DNA of 64,000 nt, from positions 555,001-619,000 of the forward strand of contig NZ_OY763930.1 in assembly GCF_963667685.1 (NCBI RefSeq). Reading direction: 5' to 3'. The stretch comes from Maridesulfovibrio sp. (GTDB taxonomy: Bacteria > Desulfobacterota > Desulfovibrionia > Desulfovibrionales > Desulfovibrionaceae). The notes beneath the pieces were generated by a model, which worked only from the letters and a program-made list of their open reading frames with translations, was not told the origin of the DNA and did no database searches. Positions 8,180 to 17,486 of this stretch are shown here, piece after piece (position 1 is the first letter of the stretch; each line of letters begins with the position of its first letter). The position numbers were made by a program, and so were the translations under genes.

Positions 8180-10306
8180 TTATTCACGCCCGTCCTGCTC
8201 TTGGGACGCGCCTGCGGAAATATCAACAACTGTCATCCTGGCATCAGCAACGAGTGCCTCTTCCGAATTAACAAGCACAGGATTGAATTCTGCTTCATAA
8301 ATTTCAGGGAAATCACTGGCAAGACACGACATCCTGATCAAAACATCAGTGATTGCATCGAAGTCAGCGGGTTCGCCTCCCTTGACTCCTTTCAAAAGCA
8401 TGTAAGAACGGATTTCACGTACCATATCGCCGGCATCCTCAACAGAAAGCGGAGCCAGACGGAACGAAATATCCTTCAAAATTTCAACATAAACTCCGCC
8501 CAGTCCAAACATCAATAACGGGCCGAACTGTTTATCCCTGCGAAATCCGACTACGAGTTCACGTGAATGCGGCGAAGCCATCTGCTGGACCAAACACCCT
8601 GCGATATAGGCATCCGGCCGTAAACGCTGAGTCCGGGCAGTTATATCCCAAAAGGCAGCCTTCACCTCCTCAGCGGACTTCAGTCCCAGCCGGACACCAT
8701 CCACATCAGATTTATGGGAGACTTCCGGGGAGGCAATCTTCAGTACAACCGGATACCCGAGTTGCTCTGCGATTTCCACCGCCTCATCACCGGATCTTGC
8801 CAGATCGGCCTCCGGAGTTGGTAAGCCATATGCGGTAACGATGTCGCGGGCCTGAAATTCAACCAGCTCCGAACGTCCTGACTTGAGAACATTATCGACA
8901 ACCTTGCGCGCAGCATCCAGATCGTGTTCCGGAGTAATATAAGTACGCGGAGGGCGGCCCTTCCAGACCGCATATTTATGCATGCAGTCCATGGCCCTGA
9001 CAGCCTGTTTAGGGAAATCGTAAACAGGAATACCGGCTTCGGCAAAGATCTCCCGGGCCGCAGCACTGTTCTTGCGCCCCATCAGACAACAGAAAACAGG
9101 TTTGCTGACCTCGGCCATACCTTCAACTACAGCCTTTGCAACTGAGGTCAAGTCAAGATTGAACATAGGGGCAATGATTACTAACAGACTATTGACTGCC
9201 GGATCGTGTCCCACAACGCGAACAGCCCGGCCATAACTTTCTGCATCAGCATCGCCAAGCAGGTCCACCGGATTATACAATGAAGCATATCCGGGAAGCA
9301 TACGCTGCAATTCGCCAATGGTGTCCGGCGAGAAAGTCGGCATGCGCATAACAGATTCGCCACAGGCATCTGCGGCCAGAATCCCCGGCCCACCTGCATT
9401 GGTCACAATACCGAGGTTCGGACCAAGTGGAAGCTCCTGCACAGAGAAGGCCTTTGCCAGATGGAATAATTCATCGAGCTTCTCTACCCGGATAACACCA
9501 GACTGGCTGAAAGCAGCATTGCAGGCCTTGTCGGAACCGGCCATGGCACCGGTATGCGATGATGCCGCCCTGGCCCCGGCAGGGGTGGTCCCGGCTTTCA
9601 TCATAAGCACAGGTTTCTTCATGGAGACCTTTACAGCCTGCTCCATGAATTGACGCCCATCCTCAATATTTTCGACATACCCGAGTATGACTTTGGTTTC
9701 CGGGTCATTACCGAGATACTCAAGCATTGACGCTTCGTTGATGACAGCCTTGTTGCCAAGGCTTACAAACTTGGAAAAGCCTACATTCGTTCCCAAAGCC
9801 CAGTCCAGAACAGCTACACAAAGTGCACCTGACTGCGAAAAAAAACCGATACTTCCGGCTTTAGGATTTCCTGTGGCAAAGGAAGCATTAACCCCGCCAC
9901 GGGAATTGATTACTCCAAGACAGTTGGGACCAAGCAGATTTACATCATGTTCATTAGCAAGCCGGGCCAGTTCGGTTTCCAGTTGCCAGCCTTCATGATC
10001 TACTTCCTTGAATCCGGCGCTGACCACAATGACCGATCCAACCCCGAGCTTTAACAGTTCGCGAAAGGCTCCAAGCACACCATCTCTGGGAATGGCGATA
10101 ACACCGAGATCTACAGACTCTCCGATTTCAGAAATTCTTTTGCAGGCCTTTAAACCACAGATGGTACCGCCACGGGTGTTAACCGGATATATACGGCCAC
10201 CAAAGCCTGCACTAAGCAGGTTGGACAAAATAGTATTACCTATTTTACCGGAAACAGATGAAGCGCCTACAACGGCAATTGATGACGGAGTGAACAGACT
10301 ATCCAA
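8180..10306 (-). CDS. ADP-forming acetate/acyl-CoA synthetase (fused alpha-beta)
   Basis: 708-residue single-chain enzyme of the ADP-forming acetyl-CoA synthetase family, which interconverts acyl-CoA + ADP + Pi and acid + CoA + ATP. Domain order: CoA-binding Rossmann domain (SIAVVGASSVSGKIGN), two succinyl-CoA-ligase-like flavodoxin domains, with the phosphohistidine motif ASSHTGAMAGSD near residue 248, and a C-terminal ATP-grasp domain beginning about residue 470 (VTAYGLPTPEADLA, GYPVVLKIASPEVSHKSD). It would serve substrate-level energy conservation or acid activation. There is no GNAT domain, unlike protein-acetylating relatives. Start at MDSLFTPSS, with a GGGAG-like site upstream. Confidence 0.88.
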   Translation of the reverse strand: MDSLFTPSSIAVVGASSVSGKIGNTILSNLLSAGFGGRIYPVNTRGGTICGLKACKRISEIGESVDLGVIAIPRDGVLGAFRELLKLGVGSVIVVSAGFKEVDHEGWQLETELARLANEHDVNLLGPNCLGVINSRGGVNASFATGNPKAGSIGFFSQSGALCVAVLDWALGTNVGFSKFVSLGNKAVINEASMLEYLGNDPETKVILGYVENIEDGRQFMEQAVKVSMKKPVLMMKAGTTPAGARAASSHTGAMAGSDKACNAAFSQSGVIRVEKLDELFHLAKAFSVQELPLGPNLGIVTNAGGPGILAADACGESVMRMPTFSPDTIGELQRMLPGYASLYNPVDLLGDADAESYGRAVRVVGHDPAVNSLLVIIAPMFNLDLTSVAKAVVEGMAEVSKPVFCCLMGRKNSAAAREIFAEAGIPVYDFPKQAVRAMDCMHKYAVWKGRPPRTYITPEHDLDAARKVVDNVLKSGRSELVEFQARDIVTAYGLPTPEADLARSGDEAVEIAEQLGYPVVLKIASPEVSHKSDVDGVRLGLKSAEEVKAAFWDITARTQRLRPDAYIAGCLVQQMASPHSRELVVGFRRDKQFGPLLMFGLGGVYVEILKDISFRLAPLSVEDAGDMVREIRSYMLLKGVKGGEPADFDAITDVLIRMSCLASDFPEIYEAEFNPVLVNSEEALVADARMTVVDISAGASQEQDGRE

Positions 10307-10726
10307 ACTATCTCCCGACTATTCCCCGGAAATGACTGGGGATCATTATTACAAAAGCAATATAAATTTTAAAAAAACGTAACGTGAAAAGATAAAAAGA
10401 TCAGGCTTTTTTTGTTACCAGCCTTACAACATTTAAACATAGTCCGAGTAGGGCACTAATGGCAAGTTGCTATAACACACAATATAATTATATTTTTTAT
10501 ACTTGAATTTTAAACCTCAAAATAAAAAACAGAACTTTACGACAATAAATATCTAATTTATATGATATTTCTATTCATAGAATAGCACACTTTGAACCAA
10601 AACACCTAACAATGCGGGATATTGCGCTTTTATCGCCTTTAATGGTATGGCTAAATAAGGGTCGAAATTTAAAAAAACAGACTGCATTAGTCTTGATTAA
10701 TGCGGTCATTTCGAGGTGGTTCATCC
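10307..10726. other. Divergent intergenic region with a hairpin next to the HD-GYP ribosome site
   Basis: AT-rich 420-bp divergent region with no ORF. The only structure I see is a 10-bp hairpin, GACTGCATTA/TAATGCGGTC with an 8-nt loop (10680-10707), ending 5 nt before the GAGGTGG ribosome site of the HD-GYP gene. It could modulate translation of that gene. No c-di-GMP aptamer core was recognised. Confidence 0.45.
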
Positions 10727-11719
10727 ATGGGCTTAACTGATGACTCCATGTTAATTGAAGAAAGTTACTGCTCCATAACAGGAGACATCTTCAAAATACT
10801 TCCTAAAAACAAGCTCCCTTTCAGCTTGTTTAGGATGAATACAACTAACGGTAAATTTACCCCCGCATCAATTCCGGGAAAGACTATTCTTTCTGCCGAC
10901 AAACAGGCTATTGCTGCAGATTGCAACCGGGGTCTTATTTTTATCAAGTTCACAGACATCAATAAATGCAGGCCCTACTTCATATCCCATATACCGACTG
11001 TAATCAGAGATATTTCACACTCCATCCCGGATCAGGAATTGGCTGCCCTTCTCCTTGACGGATTAAAAGTAAACGCAAAAAAAATATATACGGATTCTGT
11101 AAAACTCTACTTTGAGGACTTCCGGCAGACACTTATTGCTGTTGGAGAATTGCTGCATAAAAAGCCGGAACTACTCTGGCTCATGCATCCACTGTTGGAT
11201 TCAAACCATTCTCTGGTCAACAAATCCCTTTCCAATGGCATAATAGGTGCCTCTGTTCTCCTGCACGCCCGGGATATAAAACCTGATTTGCAGATTTTTC
11301 TGGATGCCCTCTTCGCCCTTTTCCTCTGCGATATCGGATTAAGCAATCTCCCGGAGTTTGTTCTTGGCAAAGAATTCTGCCTGTCCCTTGATGAACAAAA
11401 ACGCATCCGCCATCATCCGATCAGTTCCATTGAAATTCTTAGTCTCACCAAATCATTAACTAAAAACTCTCTTAGAGCTATCCTTGAACACCATGAAAGA
11501 ATGGACGGTTCAGGGTATCCTCGGGGCGTAACCAACGACCAATTATCCTGGCTTGGAAAACTTTGCGGAGCTGTCGATTCCTACGTCGCAATGACAATGG
11601 GCCGACCCGGCAAAAAAAGAATGCCCATAGTTAAGGCTCTGAAAATATTGTATAGCGAAGCAACTCAATACGATCCGAATATTATATATGCGTTGGAAAA
11701 AGTTACATACCGTGACTAG
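10727..11719 (+). CDS. HD-GYP-type protein with altered HD motif
   Basis: 330-residue protein. An uncharacterised N-terminal region (about residues 1-150) precedes a C-terminal HD-GYP domain. HHPISSIEIL and ILEHHERMDGSGYPRG match the HD-GYP c-di-GMP phosphodiesterase signature, but the preceding HDIGK motif reads LCDIGLS, so the metal-binding His is Cys and the Lys is Leu. The enzyme may be inactive or a c-di-GMP sensor. Start chosen at MGLTDDSM, behind GAGGTGG at 10713; an upstream in-frame ATG at 10700 lies in the hairpin. The next gene starts 1 nt after the stop. Confidence 0.8.
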   Translation: MGLTDDSMLIEESYCSITGDIFKILPKNKLPFSLFRMNTTNGKFTPASIPGKTILSADKQAIAADCNRGLIFIKFTDINKCRPYFISHIPTVIRDISHSIPDQELAALLLDGLKVNAKKIYTDSVKLYFEDFRQTLIAVGELLHKKPELLWLMHPLLDSNHSLVNKSLSNGIIGASVLLHARDIKPDLQIFLDALFALFLCDIGLSNLPEFVLGKEFCLSLDEQKRIRHHPISSIEILSLTKSLTKNSLRAILEHHERMDGSGYPRGVTNDQLSWLGKLCGAVDSYVAMTMGRPGKKRMPIVKALKILYSEATQYDPNIIYALEKVTYRD

Positions 11720-11720
11720 C

Positions 11721-12968
11721 ATGGGCAGCTGTTCAGCACCACAAAGCAAACTGACACCATGGATCGTATGGGGAATCGCTACCCTGTATTTTTTCTACGA
11801 CTACATGCAGCAGGTTGCTCCAGGTGCAATGGTCACTGAGCTTGCATCCCACTTTAATGCTGGAACAGCCAGCATAGGCCTGATCTCTTCAGTCTATTTT
11901 TATTCATATGCAGTAATGCAGATACCTATCGGTATGATGGCAGACCGCTTCGGACCCCATCGGCCTTTAGCCCTTGCAGCTATCCTCTCGTGTTCTGCCG
12001 GAGCCTTATTCACATTCACCGCCACCCCTGCCGAAGCTGTAGGTGTCAGAATTGTGCTCGGTGCAGCAACTGGCTTCTCTTTTGTTTCCTGTCTTAAGCT
12101 CGTGGATAACTGGTTTCCCCCGCAAAAATTTGCCACAATGGTCGGCCTGACAAATATCATTGGTATGTCCGGAGCGGTAATGGGCGAAGCCCCGCTGACA
12201 GAGTCGGTCAATAGATTCGGCTGGGAAAACACTCTGCTAAGCATTGCAGCGTTCGGTGCTATAATCACCCTGCTCATAATTCTGCTGATCAAAGACCAGC
12301 CGGAAAACGGACAACAGCACAAAATTTCCCCTGACAAAACCCCGACACTTCCAATCCTGATTCAGATTCTAAGAACCCCTTCAGCATGGTTCAATGCAGT
12401 TTATGCCGCTACCATCAACATGGTCTACACAGGGTTCGGAGCACTGTGGGGAACGGTTTTCATCTCCAAGCTGTATAACATTTCAACAACTGAAGCATCG
12501 TTCATGGTTTCCATGATTTTCATCGGGGCCATTCCTGGCAGCTTCTTTTTCGGCTGGTTTTCTGACCGCATAGGTAAGAGGGGCATTCCCATGATTATGG
12601 CCTCCGCAGGAGGTCTCATATGCATGGCAGCTGTCGTCTATGTGCCTCAGGTTCCTTATGAATTTATGTTTGTCTTAATGCTGCTACTCGGATTCTGCTG
12701 CGCCGGTAATGTTGTGGCTTACGCTTTTGGTAACGATATAAGTCCTAAAGGGGCAGACGGAATTTCACTAGGTTTTGTGAACACCTTTCTCATCGGAGGC
12801 AGTGCACTGGCCCAGCCGATAATAGGATGGTTACTGCAATTGCATTCGCAAGGGACAGCCGGAATGGGGCTGATGGAATTCCGCCTCAGTCTGAGTGTTC
12901 TTGTGCTTGCAAAAGCCCTTGCACTTTCATCGGCATTAATCATTCATAAATTGAAACCCAACGAATAA
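11721..12968 (+). CDS. Major facilitator superfamily transporter
   Basis: 415-residue inner-membrane protein with 12 predicted helices. The MFS loop 2-3 motif is present as GMMADRFGPHRPL (near residue 72), with the partial repeat GWFSDRIGKRGIP in the second half. The family suggests import or export of small organic anions; the substrate is not evident. It begins immediately after the HD-GYP stop codon, without a clear ribosome site, so translation probably depends on coupling. Start chosen as MGSCSAPQ because an ATG further upstream would overlap the HD-GYP gene. Confidence 0.82.
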   Translation: MGSCSAPQSKLTPWIVWGIATLYFFYDYMQQVAPGAMVTELASHFNAGTASIGLISSVYFYSYAVMQIPIGMMADRFGPHRPLALAAILSCSAGALFTFTATPAEAVGVRIVLGAATGFSFVSCLKLVDNWFPPQKFATMVGLTNIIGMSGAVMGEAPLTESVNRFGWENTLLSIAAFGAIITLLIILLIKDQPENGQQHKISPDKTPTLPILIQILRTPSAWFNAVYAATINMVYTGFGALWGTVFISKLYNISTTEASFMVSMIFIGAIPGSFFFGWFSDRIGKRGIPMIMASAGGLICMAAVVYVPQVPYEFMFVLMLLLGFCCAGNVVAYAFGNDISPKGADGISLGFVNTFLIGGSALAQPIIGWLLQLHSQGTAGMGLMEFRLSLSVLVLAKALALSSALIIHKLKPNE

Positions 12969-12987
12969 TTTTAACCCTGAACAATAA

Positions 12988-13025
12988 AAAAATCCCGTTT
13001 TGAAATATTACAAAACGGGATTTTC
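12988..13025. terminator. Bidirectional terminator between the MFS gene and the RND operon
   Basis: AAATCCCGTTTTG (12990-13002) pairs with CAAAACGGGATTT (13011-13023) around an 8-nt loop, with A/T tracts on both sides. It serves the plus-strand MFS gene and the convergent efflux operon. Confidence 0.9.
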
Positions 13026-13043
13026 AGCTTAGCTTTTTATTCT

Positions 13044-16000
13044 TCAGTGTTTATCCGGTCCATATTTGCACTTGGTGACCGGATAGTGCGAGGTTAGTCC
13101 GTCGGTCTGCACATTATCATCACTGCGCCTGAATATCTTGCGTAGTGTCATCCGCACATCCTCAAAAATCATATAGAACGCCGGGACCAGTAAAAGGGTA
13201 ATGCCGGTGGCGAAAAGAATACCGAATCCCAATGATACAGCCATAGGAATAAGGAACTTAGCCTGTCTCGAAGTTTCAAGAATCATTGGGGCAAGACCTC
13301 CGAAAGTGGTCAGCGTGGTCAGCATGATAGGTCTGAAACGTGCCGTCCCTGCTTCAAGGACTGAGTCATAAGCGCAATGGCCCTTGCGACGCTGGATGTT
13401 CACGTAATCAATAAAGACCAGCGAATCGTTAACCACAACCCCGCTAAGAGCAACAATGCCGAACAAACTCATCAGGCTGAGACTGTATCCCAGCAGAGCA
13501 TGCCCGATAACCGCTCCAACAATGCCGAACGGAATACACAGCATAACAATCAAGGGTTGAAAGTAACTGCGGAAAGGAATTGCCAGCAGCGCGTAAATAA
13601 CCATCATCGCCATAAGCAGTCCTGAAATAAGACTTTCTGTACTCTCCTGCATATCGGCCTGACGGCCTTCAAGAGAATACCCCAGACCGGGATAATCCGC
13701 TTTAAGCTGAGGTATTACATTAGCTACAACATCGGCTATGATCTGCGATGTTTCCTTCCGTGGGTTAACATCAGCTTCAACAGAAACCACCCGCCGTCCA
13801 TTACGGCGGTCGATGGATGTATAAGCCCTGCCGTCCTTGATTCTAACAACCTCCCGCAACGGGACATCTGTTCCGTCCGGTGTGCGGATCATTAATTCTT
13901 CAAAATCATATTTGGATGCCCGCTCCGCTTCGGGAAGACGGACCATGACCTTGATTTCATTACGGCCGCGCTGCTGACGCAGAACTTCCGCCCCGTAATA
14001 TGAGGCTCGAATCTGGTTGGCTACGCTGCGGGAAGTCAAACCGAGACTGCGCCCTGCCGGAAGCAGTTCAAAATCCAATTGTCTTTTACCGGGAGAGTAG
14101 CCAGAATCAATATCCTTGACCTTTGGATAAGCGCTCAGTGCTTCAGCCAGATCAGCTGAAGCTTTTTTAAGCACTTCGATATCGCTGTGGCTCAGTTCAA
14201 TTTCCAGAGAACCTCCTGAGCCCGGTCCACCACGGTCAGATTCAAAAAGAACAGAATCAGCTCCGGGAACCGCCCCCAGATTACGCCGCCACTGACGGAC
14301 AAATTCTTCAGTATTAATCGGGCGTATGTCAGCATCGGTAAGGAAGACCTGTACTTTGAGCACATGACTACCGCTGGTGCTGCGCCTTCCTGCCCCACCG
14401 ATCTTGGCATAAACACCTTCAACCAACTGATCCCCACCGTTTTCAGCAGCAACTTTTTCTGCTGCGGCCACGGCTCTATCGAGCACCTTCTGAGTTACTT
14501 CCTTAGCTGTTCCATAAGGAAGATCGATAGTCAGATAGGCATAGTCGGACTCAATCTTCGGAAACATGGTGAAGCCCAAACGCCCGCTTTTGATATATGC
14601 AAAAGATAAAATCAGGCAGGCGATACCCAAAGCAACGGTCAGATAACGCCAGTTAACCGCACGATCCAGAAAAGGCCGGTATATTTTATGAACAAAATAA
14701 AGCAGGCCGTTGGAAATCTTCTGCTGGTAATTAAGCACAAAGCTCATGATCCTGCCCGGTTTCCGCTCACTTCCATGTCCAAGATGGGCAGGCAGTACAA
14801 AGAGTGATTCGACCAGTGACACAAAGAATACACTACACACAACCAAGGGAATAACCTTGAATATTTTCCCCATTACCCCGGGAACAAAAAACATGGGCAT
14901 AAAAGCCACAATGTTGGTCAGAACACTGAAAACAACCGGCATGGCAATACGCTTGGCCCCTTCACTGGCGGCGTCGATCCAACTCATTCCCTTCTGGCGC
15001 ATGGTGTAAACATTCTCACCGACGACGATTGCATCATCAACAACAATACCCAGAGAAATAATGAACGCGAACATGGAGATCATATTGATACTCACACCGG
15101 CCGGTGAAAGTATCAGCATACCGCCCAGAAATGATATGGGAATACCCATGGAAACCCAGAATGCCAGACGCGGCTCAAGGAAAAGAGCCAGAAAAACAAA
15201 GACCAGCCCCAGCCCCATATATGCGTTACGCAAGAGCAGATCCATACGCTGGCGATAAATATCCGAGCTGTCATTGCGTACTGCCACATGAATTCCGGCA
15301 GGGAGGCTTTTATTAAACACTTCCAGATTTTTATGCACAGCATCTGAAACGCCTATCGGTGTTTGTTCGCCTATACGGTAAACATCGACCCGAACCGCTG
15401 GCTTTCCGTCGAATGTAGTGATGATGTCATCATTCTGAAAATCTTCCTTAACAACCGCAATATCTTCAAGCAGCACCTGTGTGCCGTCATCCCCTGTAAC
15501 AATGGGAACACGGGCAAATTCACGGGCATAATCACGCCGTTCCTTAAAACGGACCAGAATCTCGCCACCCTCAGTCTTGATTCCACCACCGGGAAGCTCA
15601 ACCGATGTTTTGGCCAGAGAATCCGCAACATCGGCAAGAGTCAAACCGTAAGCTCGGAGTTTGGACTGAGGAATCTCGATAGTAATCTGAAGTCCGCTGA
15701 CCTCGGAAAGCTCAACCTGAGTAATATCAGGATCACCGATCAACTCCTCACGCAGCTGCTCGGCAACTTTGCGCAGGGAAAGGCCATCCGTGTCACCATA
15801 GACCATAAGTGAAAGAACACTGCGCTGGTGTGAGGCTATGCTGATAACCGGGTCCTCAGCTTCCTCGGGAAAAGAAGTAATACGGTCAACCTCACTCTTG
15901 ATATCCTGACTCAACTTTTGCAGGTCGTAGCCTTCAAGAGCTTCCGCGATAATGGTTCCGCTGCCTTCCGCTGCTGTGCTGGAGACTTCCTTAACGCCAT

Positions 16001-16244
16001 CAAGACCGGTAATCGCCTCCTCTACAGATAAAACAATCCCCTGTTCAACTTCTTCCGGGCTGGCCCCGCTGTATGCAACTTGAACCGTTACCGTATCCGT
16101 TGTGAATTCAGGAAAGACCTCCTGTTTAATGTTGAACCCCATAACCAGCCCGCCTACCAGCAAGATGATCATCAGCAGGTTGGATGCCACCGGATTTCCG
16201 GCCATCCATGCGATCGGTCCTGTTTTTTTACTCTGCTCAGCCAT
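13044..16244 (-). CDS. RND efflux pump, inner-membrane permease
   Basis: 1066-residue proton-driven pump of the HAE1/AcrB-like family. It has the duplicated topology of TM1, a large periplasmic domain, TM2-6, then TM7, a second periplasmic domain and TM8-12. The proton-relay Asp pair lies in GIVVDDAIVVGENV near residue 405, followed by GIPISFLGGMLIL-type TM4 features. It is the last gene of an operon with its adaptor and outer-membrane channel and overlaps the adaptor gene by 8 bp. The substrates, probably drugs, dyes or lipid-like compounds, cannot be read from the sequence. A CpxR-type box upstream of the operon suggests envelope-stress control. Confidence 0.93.
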   Translation of the reverse strand: MAEQSKKTGPIAWMAGNPVASNLLMIILLVGGLVMGFNIKQEVFPEFTTDTVTVQVAYSGASPEEVEQGIVLSVEEAITGLDGVKEVSSTAAEGSGTIIAEALEGYDLQKLSQDIKSEVDRITSFPEEAEDPVISIASHQRSVLSLMVYGDTDGLSLRKVAEQLREELIGDPDITQVELSEVSGLQITIEIPQSKLRAYGLTLADVADSLAKTSVELPGGGIKTEGGEILVRFKERRDYAREFARVPIVTGDDGTQVLLEDIAVVKEDFQNDDIITTFDGKPAVRVDVYRIGEQTPIGVSDAVHKNLEVFNKSLPAGIHVAVRNDSSDIYRQRMDLLLRNAYMGLGLVFVFLALFLEPRLAFWVSMGIPISFLGGMLILSPAGVSINMISMFAFIISLGIVVDDAIVVGENVYTMRQKGMSWIDAASEGAKRIAMPVVFSVLTNIVAFMPMFFVPGVMGKIFKVIPLVVCSVFFVSLVESLFVLPAHLGHGSERKPGRIMSFVLNYQQKISNGLLYFVHKIYRPFLDRAVNWRYLTVALGIACLILSFAYIKSGRLGFTMFPKIESDYAYLTIDLPYGTAKEVTQKVLDRAVAAAEKVAAENGGDQLVEGVYAKIGGAGRRSTSGSHVLKVQVFLTDADIRPINTEEFVRQWRRNLGAVPGADSVLFESDRGGPGSGGSLEIELSHSDIEVLKKASADLAEALSAYPKVKDIDSGYSPGKRQLDFELLPAGRSLGLTSRSVANQIRASYYGAEVLRQQRGRNEIKVMVRLPEAERASKYDFEELMIRTPDGTDVPLREVVRIKDGRAYTSIDRRNGRRVVSVEADVNPRKETSQIIADVVANVIPQLKADYPGLGYSLEGRQADMQESTESLISGLLMAMMVIYALLAIPFRSYFQPLIVMLCIPFGIVGAVIGHALLGYSLSLMSLFGIVALSGVVVNDSLVFIDYVNIQRRKGHCAYDSVLEAGTARFRPIMLTTLTTFGGLAPMILETSRQAKFLIPMAVSLGFGILFATGITLLLVPAFYMIFEDVRMTLRKIFRRSDDNVQTDGLTSHYPVTKCKYGPDKH

Positions 16245-17484
16245 TGCCGTTCACCTTTTTGGAATTTGAACCGCTTACTTTCTGTTTCATGGAGCCTGAA
16301 CCGTTCTCACGCACCTTCATATTCTGCAATGGTGCCGAAATATCAGTTACAACCAGCTTTTCTCCGGACTTCACACCTTCAGCAAGGTAAATGAAATCCT
16401 GATCCCGCCAGACCGGTTCAACACTTCGGATATCGAGCACCCCACTATCCAGCATAACCCAGATAGTGTTGTTATCCCGAAAAGCGGTGCGGGGAATGGC
16501 AACAACATTTTCAAGAGTGCCGGAATCAATGTATACGCTCACATAACTGCCCAGCAGCAGAGGACGAACCTCACCACCCTTCAAATTAAGGGGATCTTTA
16601 ACGGAAACAATTACCCGTGCCATGCGGCCTTTTGATTCAAGAGAAGGCAACAGACGAAGGACTTCTCCTTCACGTTCCATTACAGTGTTGCCGCTGCTCA
16701 TGACGACGCGGGCCTTTGAGCCTTTATAATTATTTTGAGACGATGGAACACTGATACTAGACAGACGGTCCACAGGAACAGAAACGACCACCCAGAATTC
16801 ATCTGTACCCACCAATGAAGCGATTGTTTCACCGAGAGTAAGCTGAGCACCGAGATCAGCACTCTTGCTGACGACCATACAGGAAAAAGGTGCGGTCACT
16901 CTTGTTCTGCCCAGATCAATGCGGGCCTGTCTGAGTTTGGCTTTAGAAGATACAAGGTCCGCCTTGGCCTTTTGCAGGTGCGGCTTACGCAGGGCAAGTT
17001 CTGCCTCCTGAGCTGTTCCACCGGAAGATTTCTTAAGCAACTTCCATTCGCGCCCGGCCACTCGCTGCTGTCCGCTTTCGAGTTTTAGATTATATTCTGC
17101 TTCGGCGACCACAGCCTGCTGCTGCTGAACAGCCAGTTCATAGTCAACTGGATCAATGCGCAGAACTTCCTCTCCTTTTTCAAAATAGCCACCGGGGATA
17201 AAAGAGTCACTGACTGAAATAACCCTTCCGATAACCTGCGGTTCAAGACTAATTTCCCGTGCAGCTTCAACAGTACCCATAACCGGGGTCCAGACCTGAT
17301 AATTATCAAACGCCAGGACGTTCACATTTACCAGCGGTGCGGATACAACCGGAGCTTTTTTCTTGGCTACCGGCCTGGTGGCTATCAATGTCTTTGCTCC
17401 AATCACGGCAACAGCCACTATCAATAAAGGAAGGACTCCCTTTAAACCTATCTGCTTGATATAATACCATACTTTACTAGCCAT
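16237..17484 (-). CDS. RND efflux periplasmic adaptor (membrane fusion protein)
   Basis: 415-residue HlyD/AcrA-type adaptor. An N-terminal membrane anchor (GVLPLLIVAVAVIGAKTLIA) is followed by a beta-barrel/lipoyl half-motif (GRVISVSDSFIPGGYFEKGEEVLRIDPVDYE), a helical hairpin (about residues 115-200, AVVAEAEYNLKLESGQ to LRQARIDLGRTRVTAPFSC), the second lipoyl half and a C-terminal membrane-proximal domain (VAIPRTAFRDNNTIWV). It bridges the RND pump and the TolC-like channel. It sits 2 nt after the channel gene and overlaps the pump gene by 8 bp. Confidence 0.93.
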   Translation of the reverse strand: MASKVWYYIKQIGLKGVLPLLIVAVAVIGAKTLIATRPVAKKKAPVVSAPLVNVNVLAFDNYQVWTPVMGTVEAAREISLEPQVIGRVISVSDSFIPGGYFEKGEEVLRIDPVDYELAVQQQQAVVAEAEYNLKLESGQQRVAGREWKLLKKSSGGTAQEAELALRKPHLQKAKADLVSSKAKLRQARIDLGRTRVTAPFSCMVVSKSADLGAQLTLGETIASLVGTDEFWVVVSVPVDRLSSISVPSSQNNYKGSKARVVMSSGNTVMEREGEVLRLLPSLESKGRMARVIVSVKDPLNLKGGEVRPLLLGSYVSVYIDSGTLENVVAIPRTAFRDNNTIWVMLDSGVLDIRSVEPVWRDQDFIYLAEGVKSGEKLVVTDISAPLQNMKVRENGSGSMKQKVSGSNSKKVNGNG

Positions 17485-17486
17485 AT

